DNA of 64,000 bases from Bacteroidia bacterium (GCA_030431525.1 JAUIJC010000005.1:1-64000), one strand, 5' to 3'. Shown: positions 7,909-16,894, numbered from the stretch's first letter. Notes: generated by a model from the letters alone, not told the origin. A program made the numbers and translations.

Positions 7909-8829
7909 TTACTGCCCAGCAGTCTCGGTCCGTTTCTTATAGCTGAATTCTATTTTTTCGTTGTCTCCCGCCGTGTTGGCATCTACGTGGGTGATTTTTA
8001 TGACAACAAACTCTTCCGTACCGGCTAGCTTAGCAATGTAAATATTGCCCGTTTTCACGCCGCGGATTTCAGAGAACTGGTGTAATGGCTTTGCTTCAAA
8101 AGTGGATTTTGCGCTTTCCATGCTGGCATTGTCATAGTCAAAGCCATTTGATTCCAAGAAAGTGGTGGTGTTTTCTGCAATCCAACCATTGATCCAATCT
8201 TCACCAACCGTATTTGATTGGTTTTGCATGTCGCTGACAATGTAGGAGCCATCTGAGTTATTGGAGTTCTCAGCTTGGTTGGTGGCCAGGTTGAATGCCG
8301 CGGTGCCATTGCTCAGTTTGTTGCCCAAAACAGCCCCTGTTTTTTCAAATTCCAGTGGAGTAAAAGTTCCCGTGGTGGTGATGACGACCTCTTTGACGCT
8401 TTTTTTGCCAGCCTCGTCTTCCAAAACGAATTGGTAGGTATAGTTGCCTGGATTATAGCCCAGGGTGCCAACATTCACTTGAGCGCCCACCTGCCAAGTG
8501 TCTCCGCCGCCAAAGGTGGTGACATTTGTTTTGGTATTACTGTTCCAGTCCAAGTCGGAGATGCGATAGCGGCTGGCCGACAGGGATTGGTCATTTTCTG
8601 TAATGGTGAGGGATTTTAATGGTTGGTCATTCAAGGAGCGATTGCCCGAAATGACAAAGGTGACCGTATCACCAAATGCAACTTGTTTGGAAGAAGCGCT
8701 GACGGTCATCAGAGGCGCATCTGTTGGTTGCCCGTCTGGACCGACGGATTCGTCTCCTCCACAGGAATGTAGAAGAAACATGGAGGCCGCAATTATGCTG
8801 GCCTGTGCTAAGCGAAATATTGATTTCAT
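7909..8829 (-). CDS. Hypothetical Ig-like lipoprotein A (306 aa)
   Basis: This is an exported lipoprotein: a hydrophobic signal ends in LLHSC (Cys about 23), followed by GGDESVGPDG. The middle contains beta-rich, Ig-like sequence (DTVTFVISGNRSLNDQPLKS). The C-terminus carries the pattern VKTGNIYIAKLAGTEEF...IEFSYKK. The same domain order and C-terminal pattern occur in the adjacent gene at 8974-9867 (VAVGDIFIAKNGDKYYGLKV...IEFEIKK), so the two are tandem paralogs. The ATG at 8829 was chosen over a further upstream in-frame codon because it starts the signal peptide. The function is unknown; a surface or outer-membrane location is inferred. Confidence 0.75.
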   Translation of the reverse strand: MKSIFRLAQASIIAASMFLLHSCGGDESVGPDGQPTDAPLMTVSASSKQVAFGDTVTFVISGNRSLNDQPLKSLTITENDQSLSASRYRISDLDWNSNTKTNVTTFGGGDTWQVGAQVNVGTLGYNPGNYTYQFVLEDEAGKKSVKEVVITTTGTFTPLEFEKTGAVLGNKLSNGTAAFNLATNQAENSNNSDGSYIVSDMQNQSNTVGEDWINGWIAENTTTFLESNGFDYDNASMESAKSTFEAKPLHQFSEIRGVKTGNIYIAKLAGTEEFVVIKITHVDANTAGDNEKIEFSYKKRTETAGQ

Positions 8830-8916
8830 AGGAGGAGTATTTGTGTCTTTTTCTCCTCTTTGTGTACGTAAGGTGTGGGTGTGTAAGTTTTTTCTTTTTG
8901 GGAAAGAAAAAGGCAA

Positions 8917-8946
8917 TAAAAAAACCTCCCCGAGGTGGGGAGGTTT
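8917..8946 (-). terminator. Terminator of lipoprotein B
   Basis: AAAACCTCCCC (8920-8930) and GGGGAGGTTTT (8936-8946) form an 11-bp stem with a 5-nt loop. Read on the minus strand a T run follows. It lies 28 bases past the stop of the minus-strand gene at 8974-9867, separating it from lipoprotein A. Confidence 0.85.
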
Positions 8947-8973
8947 TGTCGTGATTCAAATTTCTTTGAATAC

Positions 8974-9867
8974 TTATTTCTTGATTTCAAACTCGATTTC
9001 GTCAGCGTTGCTGTTTGCTACTGGAGTAACAGCCGTAACTTTCAAGCCGTAGTATTTGTCGCCATTCTTGGCAATAAAGATGTCACCTACAGCTACTTTG
9101 GAGCTTACAGTGAAGGAAGTTCCAGCCTCATAAGCTGCTTGCAAGTCAGCAACAGTTGCAGCGTTGTCGTACTCAGAAGTAGATGCAGTTACGAGAGTGG
9201 TGCCATTCGCACCAGAGATCTGCTGTTTCCAGTTCTCAGTACCGATAGCGATTGATCCGTCAATTCCCTCGTCTTTAATTTCAGCGGCAGCATCAGAAGA
9301 GCCAGTTTGATCGCCAGTGTCAAGATCAAGGCCTCCAGTTCCAGCTACACCAGCAGAGTTCATAAGAACTCCTGGGATAGTAGAAACGGCTGGGGAAGAA
9401 GCACTTTTAGTGATGGTGATGGAACGGTCACCAGAGTTTCCGTCGTTGTCTTCTACTTTGAATTCATACTCCTCAGATGAACCTGCAGCAGGAGTCTGAT
9501 TAATTGTGATTACCCAGTTGAAGCCGTCGTTGTACTTGTTAGGTAAGCTGAAAGGGTTGTTGTCAACATCGACAGTGTCTGTACCGTCTACAACAACAAA
9601 ATTGCTGGTGTTAATCAAGGCATCATTGTCACCTACTTCGATAGCGAAAGTGGACAAATTCTTGTCTCCTTTTGTAGCGATTACATTAACGGTGAAAGAA
9701 TTGATTGTATCAGCAATCGTTGCATCAGAAGTGAATCCACCACCAGAAGTGCCGAAGTTTACATCTGGATCATTAGACAAGATACCGTCGTCGTCACCAC
9801 AGCTGGACAAAAATGCTGAAGAGGCGATGATAGCGCCACCGAGAAGGAGTGAAGAAAACTTTTTCAT
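8974..9867 (-). CDS. Hypothetical lipoprotein B, paralog of A (297 aa)
   Basis: The signal peptide ends LSSC (Cys about 23), followed by the acidic GDDDG that often marks surface-exposed Bacteroidota lipoproteins. The body is beta-rich and Asp-rich (VDVDNNPFSLP, EYEFKVEDNDGNSGDRSITI), resembling an Ig or cadherin-like fold. The last 60 residues resemble the C-terminus of the neighbour at 7909-8829, indicating tandem duplication with strong divergence. The gene has its own terminator at 8917-8946 and so is probably transcribed separately. No enzymatic motif is visible. Confidence 0.75.
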   Translation of the reverse strand: MKKFSSLLLGGAIIASSAFLSSCGDDDGILSNDPDVNFGTSGGGFTSDATIADTINSFTVNVIATKGDKNLSTFAIEVGDNDALINTSNFVVVDGTDTVDVDNNPFSLPNKYNDGFNWVITINQTPAAGSSEEYEFKVEDNDGNSGDRSITITKSASSPAVSTIPGVLMNSAGVAGTGGLDLDTGDQTGSSDAAAEIKDEGIDGSIAIGTENWKQQISGANGTTLVTASTSEYDNAATVADLQAAYEAGTSFTVSSKVAVGDIFIAKNGDKYYGLKVTAVTPVANSNADEIEFEIKK

Positions 9868-10040
9868 GGTGTTGAAAGGGTTGATAAAAGGGGTTTGTAA
9901 AACTTTTGTTGACTCGAAATTTAGCGGAAACTTCCAAAAGGGAAAATCTTTTTCGCTTTTTGTGATGAAAGAGCTTCCGTAAACTTCGGCGGTGGTTTTA
10001 CAACTTCTGTACCATTGGCGGATTTTTTTGAAAAAAAGAC

Positions 10041-12221
10041 ATGATTCGAATTACAATAAGCTTTCTGAGCGCTTTCCTGTTGGTTTTTACTGGTTTTGCC
10101 CAGTCAAAAATCACCTTGGAAGATTTATGGCTTTATTATAAATATTATCCGGAGAGTGTGGATGAAGTCCACTGGATGAAGGATGGAAAACATTACTTGT
10201 CCTTGGAATTGAATCGGAAGGGGGCGTACACCAGTTTGGTGAAAAGTGACATCACCACGGGAAAGGCCGTAGAGACCTTGGTGGATGGTTCCAAATTGCC
10301 TGATAGTTTGGCCATGTTTCGTGCTTATGCGCTGAGCCCGAAGGAAAACAAGGTGTTGTTGTCCGCTGAGGTGGAGCCTATTTATAGGCATTCGAGCAAG
10401 GCGTGGAATGTGGTGTATGACCTTGGGACGGGTAAGTGGCAGTTGTTGTCAAAAGCAGGGAAACAGTCCAATCCATTGTTCTCGCCCGATGGTTCAAAGG
10501 TGGCTTTCGTTCGGGAGAACAATCTTTATTTTTTGGATTTGGAGACGGGAAAGGAGCAGGCGATTACCAAGGATGGAACGTCAGGTGAATTGATTCACGG
10601 CATGGCGGACTGGGTGTATGAGGAGGAATTTAGCTTTACTCGCGCCTTTGATTGGAGCCCTGACAGCAAGCGGTTAGCATGGATTTCTTTTGATGAATCC
10701 AAGGTGCCGGAGTATCACATGCAGGTTTGGGGTGATGGATTATATCCGGAGGATTATGCCTTTAAGTATCCCAAGGCTGGCGAGCAAAATTCTGCTGTTT
10801 GGGTGTCCATGTATGATGTGGAAGCTCAGCAAAGCAAGGTTGTACTGGATGAGCGAGCCAATGACATTTACTTGCCTCGATTGGAATGGACAAAACGAAA
10901 TGAGTTGCTGTCAGTGCAACGCCTGAATCGTTTGCAAAACCAGTTAGAATTGTTGCATATCTCCCCAGATGGAACGGCACAAGTAGTTTGGAAGGACAAG
11001 AGCAAGACCTATATCGAGGTGACCAATGATTTGCGCTATCTGGACAATGCGAATGAGTTTGTGATGTCCAGTGAATCCAGTGGCTTCAAGCATCTTTACC
11101 ATTACCGCATGGATGGCAAATTGTTGGGGCAGATTACCAAAGGGGATTGGGAAGTAGATGCTTTTCTTGGGGTGGATGAGCAAAAAGGACTGGTGTATTA
11201 TACTTCCACGGAGGTTTCGCCCTTGGAGCGCCAACTGTACAGCATCAAGCTGAACGGCAAAAAGAAAACCCAGTTGACAAAGGAAAGTGGTGGACATAAC
11301 ATTGAGATGAGTCCTGATTTTGGCTACTATCTCGATTATCATTCCTCGCTGAATACCGTTCCAGTGGTTTGGCTCCGCCATACTTCCGAGAGCCAGAAGG
11401 ACAAGTTGTTGGTGGATAATGCTTCCCTGAAAAAGCGTCTGGAAGGCTTGTCTTTGGGGAAAGCCTCCTTTTTTAAGTTCAAGACATCGGATGGCGTGGA
11501 GCTAAATGGCTGGCAGATTGTCCCTCCGAATTTTGACCCCTTCAAGACATATCCAGTGTTGATGGACGTTTATGGAGGTCCCGGCAGGCAAACGGTTCAG
11601 GACACTTGGGGAAGTTTTAATTACATCTGGTATCAGATGCTTGCCCAGCAGGGTTATATCGTGGTTTCTGTGGATGGGCGAGGCACAGGCGGTCGTGGAG
11701 CGAAGTTCCGAAGTCAGACCTATGGGAAATTGGGTGAGTTGGAAACCAAAGATCAGATTGAGACTGCCAAGTTTCTGGCAAAGGAATCTTATGTGGATGC
11801 TGACCGCATCGGGATTTGGGGATGGAGCTTTGGTGGGTATTTGACTTCTCTTTGTATGACCAAGGGTGATGGCCTGTTTAAAATGGGGATTGCTGTAGCG
11901 CCTGTGACCAATTGGCGTTTTTATGACAATATCTATTCAGAGCGGTATTTGGGCCTTCCTCAGGATAACCCAAAGGGCTATGATGAGAATTCTCCAGTGA
12001 ATTTTGCCGAAGATCTGCAGGGAAATTATTTGCTTATCCATGGCACGGCTGATGATAACGTGCATTTGCAAAATGCAATTCACATGCAGAATGCGCTGAT
12101 TTCAGCAGGTAAGCAGTTTGACACCTTCTATTATCCTGACCGGAATCATGGCATTTATGGGGGAGTTACAAGGTATCACCTCTATAAAATGATGACGGAT
12201 TTCATTTTGGAGAAGCTTTGA
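10041..12221 (+). CDS. DPP-IV-like dipeptidyl peptidase, S9B (726 aa)
   Basis: This secreted serine peptidase removes N-terminal dipeptides (often X-Pro). A signal peptide (about 1-20, ending GFAQ) is followed by the beta-propeller domain. The DWVYEEEF motif (about residue 190) supplies the paired Glu residues that bind the substrate N-terminus in DPP-IV. The C-terminal alpha/beta-hydrolase domain shows the catalytic Ser in GWSFGGY (about 602), Asp in HGTADDNVH (about 677) and His in DRNHGIYGG (about 709). Length and domain order match the family. The gene is monocistronic by spacing. It probably works in periplasmic peptide scavenging. Confidence 0.93.
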   Translation: MIRITISFLSAFLLVFTGFAQSKITLEDLWLYYKYYPESVDEVHWMKDGKHYLSLELNRKGAYTSLVKSDITTGKAVETLVDGSKLPDSLAMFRAYALSPKENKVLLSAEVEPIYRHSSKAWNVVYDLGTGKWQLLSKAGKQSNPLFSPDGSKVAFVRENNLYFLDLETGKEQAITKDGTSGELIHGMADWVYEEEFSFTRAFDWSPDSKRLAWISFDESKVPEYHMQVWGDGLYPEDYAFKYPKAGEQNSAVWVSMYDVEAQQSKVVLDERANDIYLPRLEWTKRNELLSVQRLNRLQNQLELLHISPDGTAQVVWKDKSKTYIEVTNDLRYLDNANEFVMSSESSGFKHLYHYRMDGKLLGQITKGDWEVDAFLGVDEQKGLVYYTSTEVSPLERQLYSIKLNGKKKTQLTKESGGHNIEMSPDFGYYLDYHSSLNTVPVVWLRHTSESQKDKLLVDNASLKKRLEGLSLGKASFFKFKTSDGVELNGWQIVPPNFDPFKTYPVLMDVYGGPGRQTVQDTWGSFNYIWYQMLAQQGYIVVSVDGRGTGGRGAKFRSQTYGKLGELETKDQIETAKFLAKESYVDADRIGIWGWSFGGYLTSLCMTKGDGLFKMGIAVAPVTNWRFYDNIYSERYLGLPQDNPKGYDENSPVNFAEDLQGNYLLIHGTADDNVHLQNAIHMQNALISAGKQFDTFYYPDRNHGIYGGVTRYHLYKMMTDFILEKL

Positions 12222-12234
12222 GGCACTTAGTTTT

Positions 12235-12289
12235 GTAGTGGTTCATAGTTCAATAGTTCGTGGTTCATGGTACAGCCGTAAACCACTAC
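12235..12289 (+). repeat. Heptad-like inverted repeat after the DPP-IV gene
   Basis: GTAGTGGTT (12235-12243) pairs with AACCACTAC (12281-12289). The left side runs as roughly 7-bp variations on GGTTCAT and AGTTCAA. It is a probable terminator of the peptidase gene and merges directly into a REP-like module at 12295. Confidence 0.5.
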
Positions 12290-12294
12290 TCATA

Positions 12295-12338
12295 GCCCTG
12301 TAAGGGCGAAATATATTAGCGTAGGGTAAAACTCTACG
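12295..12338. repeat. REP-like module
   Basis: GCCCTgtaAGGGC (12295-12307) is followed by CGTAGGGTAAAACTCTACG (12320-12338). The same TAGCCCTG(n)AGGGGCG core occurs at 12949-12963 and 58475-58489. The location is intergenic, 9 bases before the dioxygenase ATG. Confidence 0.6.
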
Positions 12339-12346
12339 ACCATAAG

Positions 12347-12862
12347 ATGAAAAAACCATTCAATTTCAAGCAGTGGATTGACGACCACCGAGATAAGCTG
12401 AAGCCACCTGTGGGTAATCAGGTGGTGTATAAAGGCAATGATGATTTTATTGTAATGGTGGTCGGTGGACCGAATTCCCGAAAGGATTACCACTACAATG
12501 AGGGCGAGGAATTGTTTTACCAATTGGAGGGAAACATCGTCCTAAAAATCATCAATGAGAACGGCGAGCCGGAGGATATTCCCATCAATGAGGGCGAGAT
12601 GTTCTTGTTGCCACCAAAAGTGCCACATTCACCACAGCGCTCGGCCAATAGTGTGGGTTTGGTGATTGAGCGTTATCGCCACGAACATGAAAATGATGGC
12701 TTCCAGTGGTATTGCGAAAACTGTGGCAATAAACTCTACGAGGAGTATTTTGAGCTGACGGACATCGTCAAGCAACTTCCCGTGGTGATGAAAAACTTCT
12801 ATGATTCCAAGGAGCACCGAACCTGCAAGAAGTGCGGGACGGTGATGGAGGTGCCGAAATAG
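12347..12862 (+). CDS. nbaC: 3-hydroxyanthranilate 3,4-dioxygenase (171 aa)
   Basis: This cytosolic Fe(II) cupin dioxygenase opens the ring of 3-hydroxyanthranilate to the aminomuconate semialdehyde that cyclises to quinolinate. Cupin motifs carry the metal ligands: YHYNEGEELFYQLEG (His about 48, Glu about 54) and PPKVPHSPQR (His about 92). The C-terminus has two CxxC pairs, CENCGNK (about 125) and CKKCG (about 160), the extra rubredoxin-like metal site of bacterial family members. The length is standard. No other kynurenine-pathway gene lies in the window. The gene symbol is by family; NAD synthesis and aromatic catabolism are both possible roles. Confidence 0.92.
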   Translation: MKKPFNFKQWIDDHRDKLKPPVGNQVVYKGNDDFIVMVVGGPNSRKDYHYNEGEELFYQLEGNIVLKIINENGEPEDIPINEGEMFLLPPKVPHSPQRSANSVGLVIERYRHEHENDGFQWYCENCGNKLYEEYFELTDIVKQLPVVMKNFYDSKEHRTCKKCGTVMEVPK

Positions 12863-12893
12863 AAATTGATGATTATTCTACATGTCTTCTTGT

Positions 12894-12994
12894 CGATGGG
12901 TTTTACCCATCGCTGAGAAGATGTCGCCCTTACAGGGCTCTACAGTGGTAGCCCTGAAGGGGCGTTTCTCCACAGCAAAGGACTTCAGTCCTTT
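12894..12994. repeat. REP-like composite module
   Basis: Four hairpins lie in a row: CGATGGGttttaCCCATCG (12894-12912), GCCCTtacAGGGC (12926-12938), GCCCTgaaGGGGC (12951-12963) and AAAGGACTTCAGTCCTTT (12977-12994). The order and the linker TTCTCCAnAGC match the module at 58421-58518. It occupies the space between the convergent dioxygenase and anti-sigma genes. Confidence 0.75.
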
Positions 12995-13019
12995 GTTCCT
13001 AAAACATTTTGCCATCTAA

Positions 13020-13460
13020 TTATCGATCAATATTGATGCTCTCCTGAACAGGAACCGTTTTGAACAGGCGACAGATATTGTGGTCCTCCTCTTGGGTGAA
13101 TTCCACATTGTCCATGATTTTTCGGACCAATAACAGCCCAAGGCTTCCTCGTTTTCGTTGGGAAACCAGTTCGTCCAAATGTGGTTCTTGGTATTGGGCA
13201 TAATCAAAGGCTTTACCCCAATCGTGGAACTCAAAGAGTAACCCCGTCGATTTTTTGAAAATGTCCAAATGGATCAGGAAACGCGCGTCGTTTTCGTTTG
13301 CGTGAATGATGAGGTTAGTGCACACCTCGTCCACGGCAAGGACAAGGTGCGCCGTTTGGCTACCATCTACGCCGAACTCCTTGAGGGATTTGCGCACAAA
13401 GTCACGAATCCTTTTCAGGTTGACGATTGAGCAGGGAACTGTGATGCTTCTTTTGTTCAT
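13020..13460 (-). CDS. RsbW-like ATP-binding anti-sigma/switch kinase (146 aa)
   Basis: This is a stand-alone GHKL (HATPase_c_2) protein of the RsbW/SpoIIAB type. The N-box is seen in LAVDEVCTNLIIHA (about 41-54), the G1-like element in FHDWGKAFD (about 96) and the G2-like element in RGSLGLLLVRKIMD (about 123). Such proteins bind or phosphorylate a STAS antagonist and sequester a partner. It overlaps the STAS gene by an ATGA junction at 13457-13460, implying translational coupling, and follows the SpoIIE phosphatase. No sigma factor is encoded nearby, so the controlled target is unknown. Confidence 0.88.
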   Translation of the reverse strand: MNKRSITVPCSIVNLKRIRDFVRKSLKEFGVDGSQTAHLVLAVDEVCTNLIIHANENDARFLIHLDIFKKSTGLLFEFHDWGKAFDYAQYQEPHLDELVSQRKRGSLGLLLVRKIMDNVEFTQEEDHNICRLFKTVPVQESINIDR

Positions 13461-13798
13461 TGGTTCAATAGGGCAACAGCCTCTTCTTCGGTGCTAACAA
13501 TGGTGAAAAGTTCGTTAAGGCCGACCAGTTCAAAAGTGGATTCTACCTGTTTGTTCAAGCCAAAAGGAATGATGCGGAGGTTTTGCTCCTTAAAATCCTG
13601 ATGGTTGGCTATAAATACGCCAAGGCCCGCAGAGGAGATGTAGTCCAACACCTTGCAGTCCACAATCACGCCTTTGATGTCGGGCGTGTCCAAGGCTTTT
13701 TTGATGGCCTGATCCAGCTTTAGGGAGGAGGTGGCATCTACTTCACCTTGGATGGTAACCTTGAAAAGGTTGGCTTCTTGGAGGGTAGTTGTTTTCAT
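13457..13798 (-). CDS. STAS-domain anti-sigma factor antagonist (113 aa)
   Basis: This is a single STAS domain of the SpoIIAA/RsbV type. It begins with beta strands (KVTIQGEVDATSSLKLDQAI) and has the phosphorylation loop DYISSAGLGVFIANH (about residues 51-65), where the conserved Ser before AGLG is the expected phospho-site. The length is typical. It lies between the phosphatase (upstream) and the HATPase gene (downstream, overlapping by 4 bases). In known systems the HATPase phosphorylates the STAS protein and the SpoIIE phosphatase reverses this. That scheme is inferred here from gene content. Confidence 0.92.
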   Translation of the reverse strand: MKTTTLQEANLFKVTIQGEVDATSSLKLDQAIKKALDTPDIKGVIVDCKVLDYISSAGLGVFIANHQDFKEQNLRIIPFGLNKQVESTFELVGLNELFTIVSTEEEAVALLNQ

Positions 13799-13878
13799 AC
13801 GCTTTCAGAAAAAATGTTTAAAAGTTTGATAAGCAAAGTCTTAGAAGATAGGTAAAACTTTGTGATGCTCCAAAAATG

Positions 13879-16011
13879 CTATTTCAGTTTTATGGCTACA
13901 CAGGTGTGGTCGTCGTGAATGCCAGAAACGGCACTGAAGGAGTTGACTTCTCTTTTAAGTTTTTCAAGGAAAATTTGGGGTGGTAAATCCGCATGTTGTT
14001 CCATGAATTCTTTGAGGCGATCCAGCCCAAATTGTTCCCTATTGAAGTTTGAGGCTTCGTAAATGCCATCTGTAAAGAGCAAGATTGAGTCTCCAGCTTG
14101 GTACTGAATGGTTTGCTCTTGGAGGTATGGGCGGTAGCCTTCACCTTCGATGGATCCCAAACACAGTTTTTTCTGCGCCTTCAACAAAACAGCCTCATCC
14201 TTTTCCTTGGAGTGAAACAAAGTGGGGCAGTGACCTGCATTGGCAATGCGGATTTCCTGTTTTTCCTTGTCGATATAGAGGATGGACAGGGTCACGAACT
14301 TTCCGCGTTCGAGGCAATGAAACAGCGCATTGTTGGCGTAGAAAATAAACTCACTTGGGCTTTTAGCTACTTGAACCAAGCTCTGGAAAATGCCTTTCAT
14401 TTGGTTGGCGCTAAACGCAGCCTCAGTTCCATGCCCGCAAACGTCCGCAATCACCACAGCGGAAAGTTGGTCGGATAGCTTATAGATGTCGTAATAGTCG
14501 CCACCGATGTCATCAGCGGCTTCGCAACTGCCAGCAAACTGAATCACGGGATTGTTCTCCCAGTGTTTTGGTACAGGAAAAAGGCGCTCTTGAGCTTCCT
14601 TGGCGATTTTGATTTTCTCTTGGCTTCGCTCATGTTCCAAAGCCTTCATCATGTTAAAGTTGTTCACCAAGGCCACGCTGGCATGATCCGTCCAACTCTG
14701 GAAGTTCCGCACCAATTCGCGTCCGAAACCACGTGGTGTCTTCTTGACTAAACCTATTAATCCCAAAGGTTTTCCTTGAAAGGAGAGTGGAATCATGACC
14801 AATGACCGAAACCGCGTCACCTTTTTTTGCCCTCCATTAAGGTAGTGGCGAACATCCCTGAATTTGGTCAGTTCATGGTGGTAATTCAGCTTGTGTTTTC
14901 GGGCGATGGCCTTCATGGTAAAGGCCTCGTCATTGCCCATGTTGCGGGTTTTAAACTCCTTGAGGTCTGTGTGGGAGTCGTCGTTAAAAATCTCTACCCA
15001 TGCTGCATCTGCCAAATGGGGTGCCACGCAGTTGTCCAACAAGATTTTTGAGATTTGACTCTCGTGTTCTGCGGTCTGGGTGTTGCTGATCAGTTTATGG
15101 AAGTCATCTACCTCCCCAATTTTTTGTTCTACCACTGAGGAAGTAGGCAGGTTGAAAAGCAGTACCAAAGCACTGGTGGCGGCATAGCTGGAAATAAACG
15201 TGAAGGCTCCAGCGATAAAAATAGGCTTGGTCAAATCATTGGTAATCGTGATTTGGTTGGATTCACTCAGCCATGAAGTCTCATAAAGCTCATGAAGGAA
15301 AACTCCTGAAATCAGGAAAAGCAAGAGGAAAAGCAGCAGGCCAATCAGCTTTTGGCTAAAGTTCAGATAGGCGACCCATTTAAGGTGGGGAACGATAAGT
15401 AGTCCTAAGGCCAGAAGAACTATTCCTGTGCCTAATGAGAAGGGGTGGCTGGGTTCAGGTAAAAATATTGGAATGGTCAGGGAAGTGAGCAAAAGCGGCT
15501 CGAAGAAGTTCCAAAGCCAAATCAAGTAAGAGGATTTGCGATAGAGGGTGAGGGTTTTAAAACTATAGAAGGTGTTGGCCAAGAATATGGCGGTAAAACC
15601 TGTTTTGAAATGGTTGATGATATCCTGTGAAAATGGGGTCTGTAGTTTTTCCGAAGGGTACACCAAGGACGGAATAAGATCTGCCCCTAAAAGACAGACA
15701 AACATGAATGCCCCAGCCATGAAATTGATCCAAATCAAGTCCTCGATTTTTGTCGGGGCGGTTGATCTGGTGTACATCCTGAAGTACATGAACGTACTGA
15801 GCAAGAAGAGGCTGAGCAGCACTCGATTGGCGAAAGGCCAAGGTATAGTGATGCTGTCCCGAATACCAACTAAGGTCAGGATGCCCAATAGAAACCAGCA
15901 GAAAAACGCAGCCGAAAGGAAGAAATTCTCCAATCGTCGACTCGTTTTACGGGGATAGCGTGTTTCTACAAAATCAATCAGGGGTTGTTGAAAAGCAGAG
16001 TCTTGGGACAT
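13879..16011 (-). CDS. Membrane GAF-SpoIIE PP2C-type phosphatase (710 aa)
   Basis: The N-terminal half has about eight hydrophobic segments (residues 28-290). A GAF-like sensor region follows (about 305-460), then a SpoIIE/PP2C phosphatase domain (about 490-710). Phosphatase motifs are ADDIGGDYYDIY, VIADVCGHGTEAAF, ILLFTDGIYEA and GIHDDHTCVAIKL, supplying the metal-binding Asp residues. The expected substrate is the phosphorylated STAS protein encoded 81 bases downstream. The architecture suggests a signal sensed in or at the membrane, or by GAF ligand binding, relayed to the STAS/HATPase pair. The ATG at 16011 is the first in frame. No promoter consensus is obvious upstream. Confidence 0.9.
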   Translation of the reverse strand: MSQDSAFQQPLIDFVETRYPRKTSRRLENFFLSAAFFCWFLLGILTLVGIRDSITIPWPFANRVLLSLFLLSTFMYFRMYTRSTAPTKIEDLIWINFMAGAFMFVCLLGADLIPSLVYPSEKLQTPFSQDIINHFKTGFTAIFLANTFYSFKTLTLYRKSSYLIWLWNFFEPLLLTSLTIPIFLPEPSHPFSLGTGIVLLALGLLIVPHLKWVAYLNFSQKLIGLLLFLLLFLISGVFLHELYETSWLSESNQITITNDLTKPIFIAGAFTFISSYAATSALVLLFNLPTSSVVEQKIGEVDDFHKLISNTQTAEHESQISKILLDNCVAPHLADAAWVEIFNDDSHTDLKEFKTRNMGNDEAFTMKAIARKHKLNYHHELTKFRDVRHYLNGGQKKVTRFRSLVMIPLSFQGKPLGLIGLVKKTPRGFGRELVRNFQSWTDHASVALVNNFNMMKALEHERSQEKIKIAKEAQERLFPVPKHWENNPVIQFAGSCEAADDIGGDYYDIYKLSDQLSAVVIADVCGHGTEAAFSANQMKGIFQSLVQVAKSPSEFIFYANNALFHCLERGKFVTLSILYIDKEKQEIRIANAGHCPTLFHSKEKDEAVLLKAQKKLCLGSIEGEGYRPYLQEQTIQYQAGDSILLFTDGIYEASNFNREQFGLDRLKEFMEQHADLPPQIFLEKLKREVNSFSAVSGIHDDHTCVAIKLK

Positions 16012-16189
16012 AGGTTAAAAAAAGATGTCCTGAAAAATATTAATCCATATTAATCAAAAATGAGGACAATGTGCTGATTGCCTGCGGTTAAAATTCACGG
16101 ATCATGTTTCGGAGGGAGAGTTTTTTATTAAAAAGTGGACTCATGAGATATTGGGCCTTTTTCGTTCTGCTGACATCTTGATGCTTAAG

Positions 16190-16221
16190 TTGTGTCCTAC
16201 TTGGGAAAAGGAATACCTTTG
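16190..16221 (+). promoter_or_regulatory. Promoter of the FKBP gene
   Basis: The -7 box TACCTTTG (16214-16221) matches TAnnTTTG exactly, and a TTG (16190-16192) lies 21 nt upstream at the -33 position. Transcription would begin near 16225, about 75 nt before the chosen ATG at 16304. Confidence 0.6.
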
Positions 16222-16303
16222 TGTTTGAAATCAATTTGCTAACGGGGCGAGCAAAATGGTGTCGGTTTTTATCGGTGCTCTTGTCCCTTTGAACCCAAAT
16301 ACG

Positions 16304-16894
16304 ATGGCTGATATCAAGAAAGTGAGCTATGCGCTCGGAATCAACGTTGCTGGCAGCCTACAGCAACAAGGCATGAATGACATTGATGCAGAACTTTTTG
16401 CCGAGGGCTTGAAAGATGCTTTCACTGGTCAATTGAAGGTTTCTCCACAAGAAGTAGGAGCTACTCTACAAGAGTATTTCGAGGGGCTTCAGAAAGAAAA
16501 ATTCGGTGCCAACATCGAGGAAGGTAAGAAGTTCTTGGAGGAGAACGCCAAGCGTGACGAGGTTGTCGTATTGGAGAGTGGTCTTCAGTACGAGGTTTTG
16601 ACAGAGGGTTCTGGTGAAAAGCCAAAAGCTACTGATCAAGTGACTACTCACTACCACGGTACATTGATCAACGGTACTGTATTCGACAGCTCTGTTGAGC
16701 GTGGTCAGCCAGCTACATTCCCAGTGAATGGCGTCATCCAAGGATGGGTTGAGGCACTTCAGTTGATGCCTGTTGGTTCTAAGTGGAAGTTGTACGTTCC
16801 TTCTGACCTTGCTTACGGTGAGCGTGGTGCAGGTCAGCAAATCGGCCCACACACTACATTGATTTTCGAAGTTGAGCTTCTTGAAATCAAGTAA
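16304..16894 (+). CDS. fklB: FKBP-type peptidyl-prolyl isomerase (196 aa)
   Basis: The FklB/Mip type has an N-terminal helical dimerisation part (about 1-85, starting MADIKKVSYALGINVAGSL) and a C-terminal FKBP domain (about 90-196). The FKBP domain shows VTTHYHGTLINGTVFDSS, NGVIQGWVEAL and YVPSDLAYGERGAGQQIGPH, which line the proline-binding pocket. An upstream ATG at 16256 would add 16 residues with weak hydrophobicity. I prefer 16304 because cytosolic FklB proteins begin at this point, but the longer form is possible. It assists protein folding. It is convergent with the glucosidase and separated from it by a heptad hairpin. Confidence 0.92.
   Translation: MADIKKVSYALGINVAGSLQQQGMNDIDAELFAEGLKDAFTGQLKVSPQEVGATLQEYFEGLQKEKFGANIEEGKKFLEENAKRDEVVVLESGLQYEVLTEGSGEKPKATDQVTTHYHGTLINGTVFDSSVERGQPATFPVNGVIQGWVEALQLMPVGSKWKLYVPSDLAYGERGAGQQIGPHTTLIFEVELLEIK

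Noticed and set aside
16256-16303. Longer FKBP start at 16256
   Set aside because: The added 16 residues lack a convincing signal peptide and FklB proteins normally begin at the 16304 ATG; kept only as an alternative.
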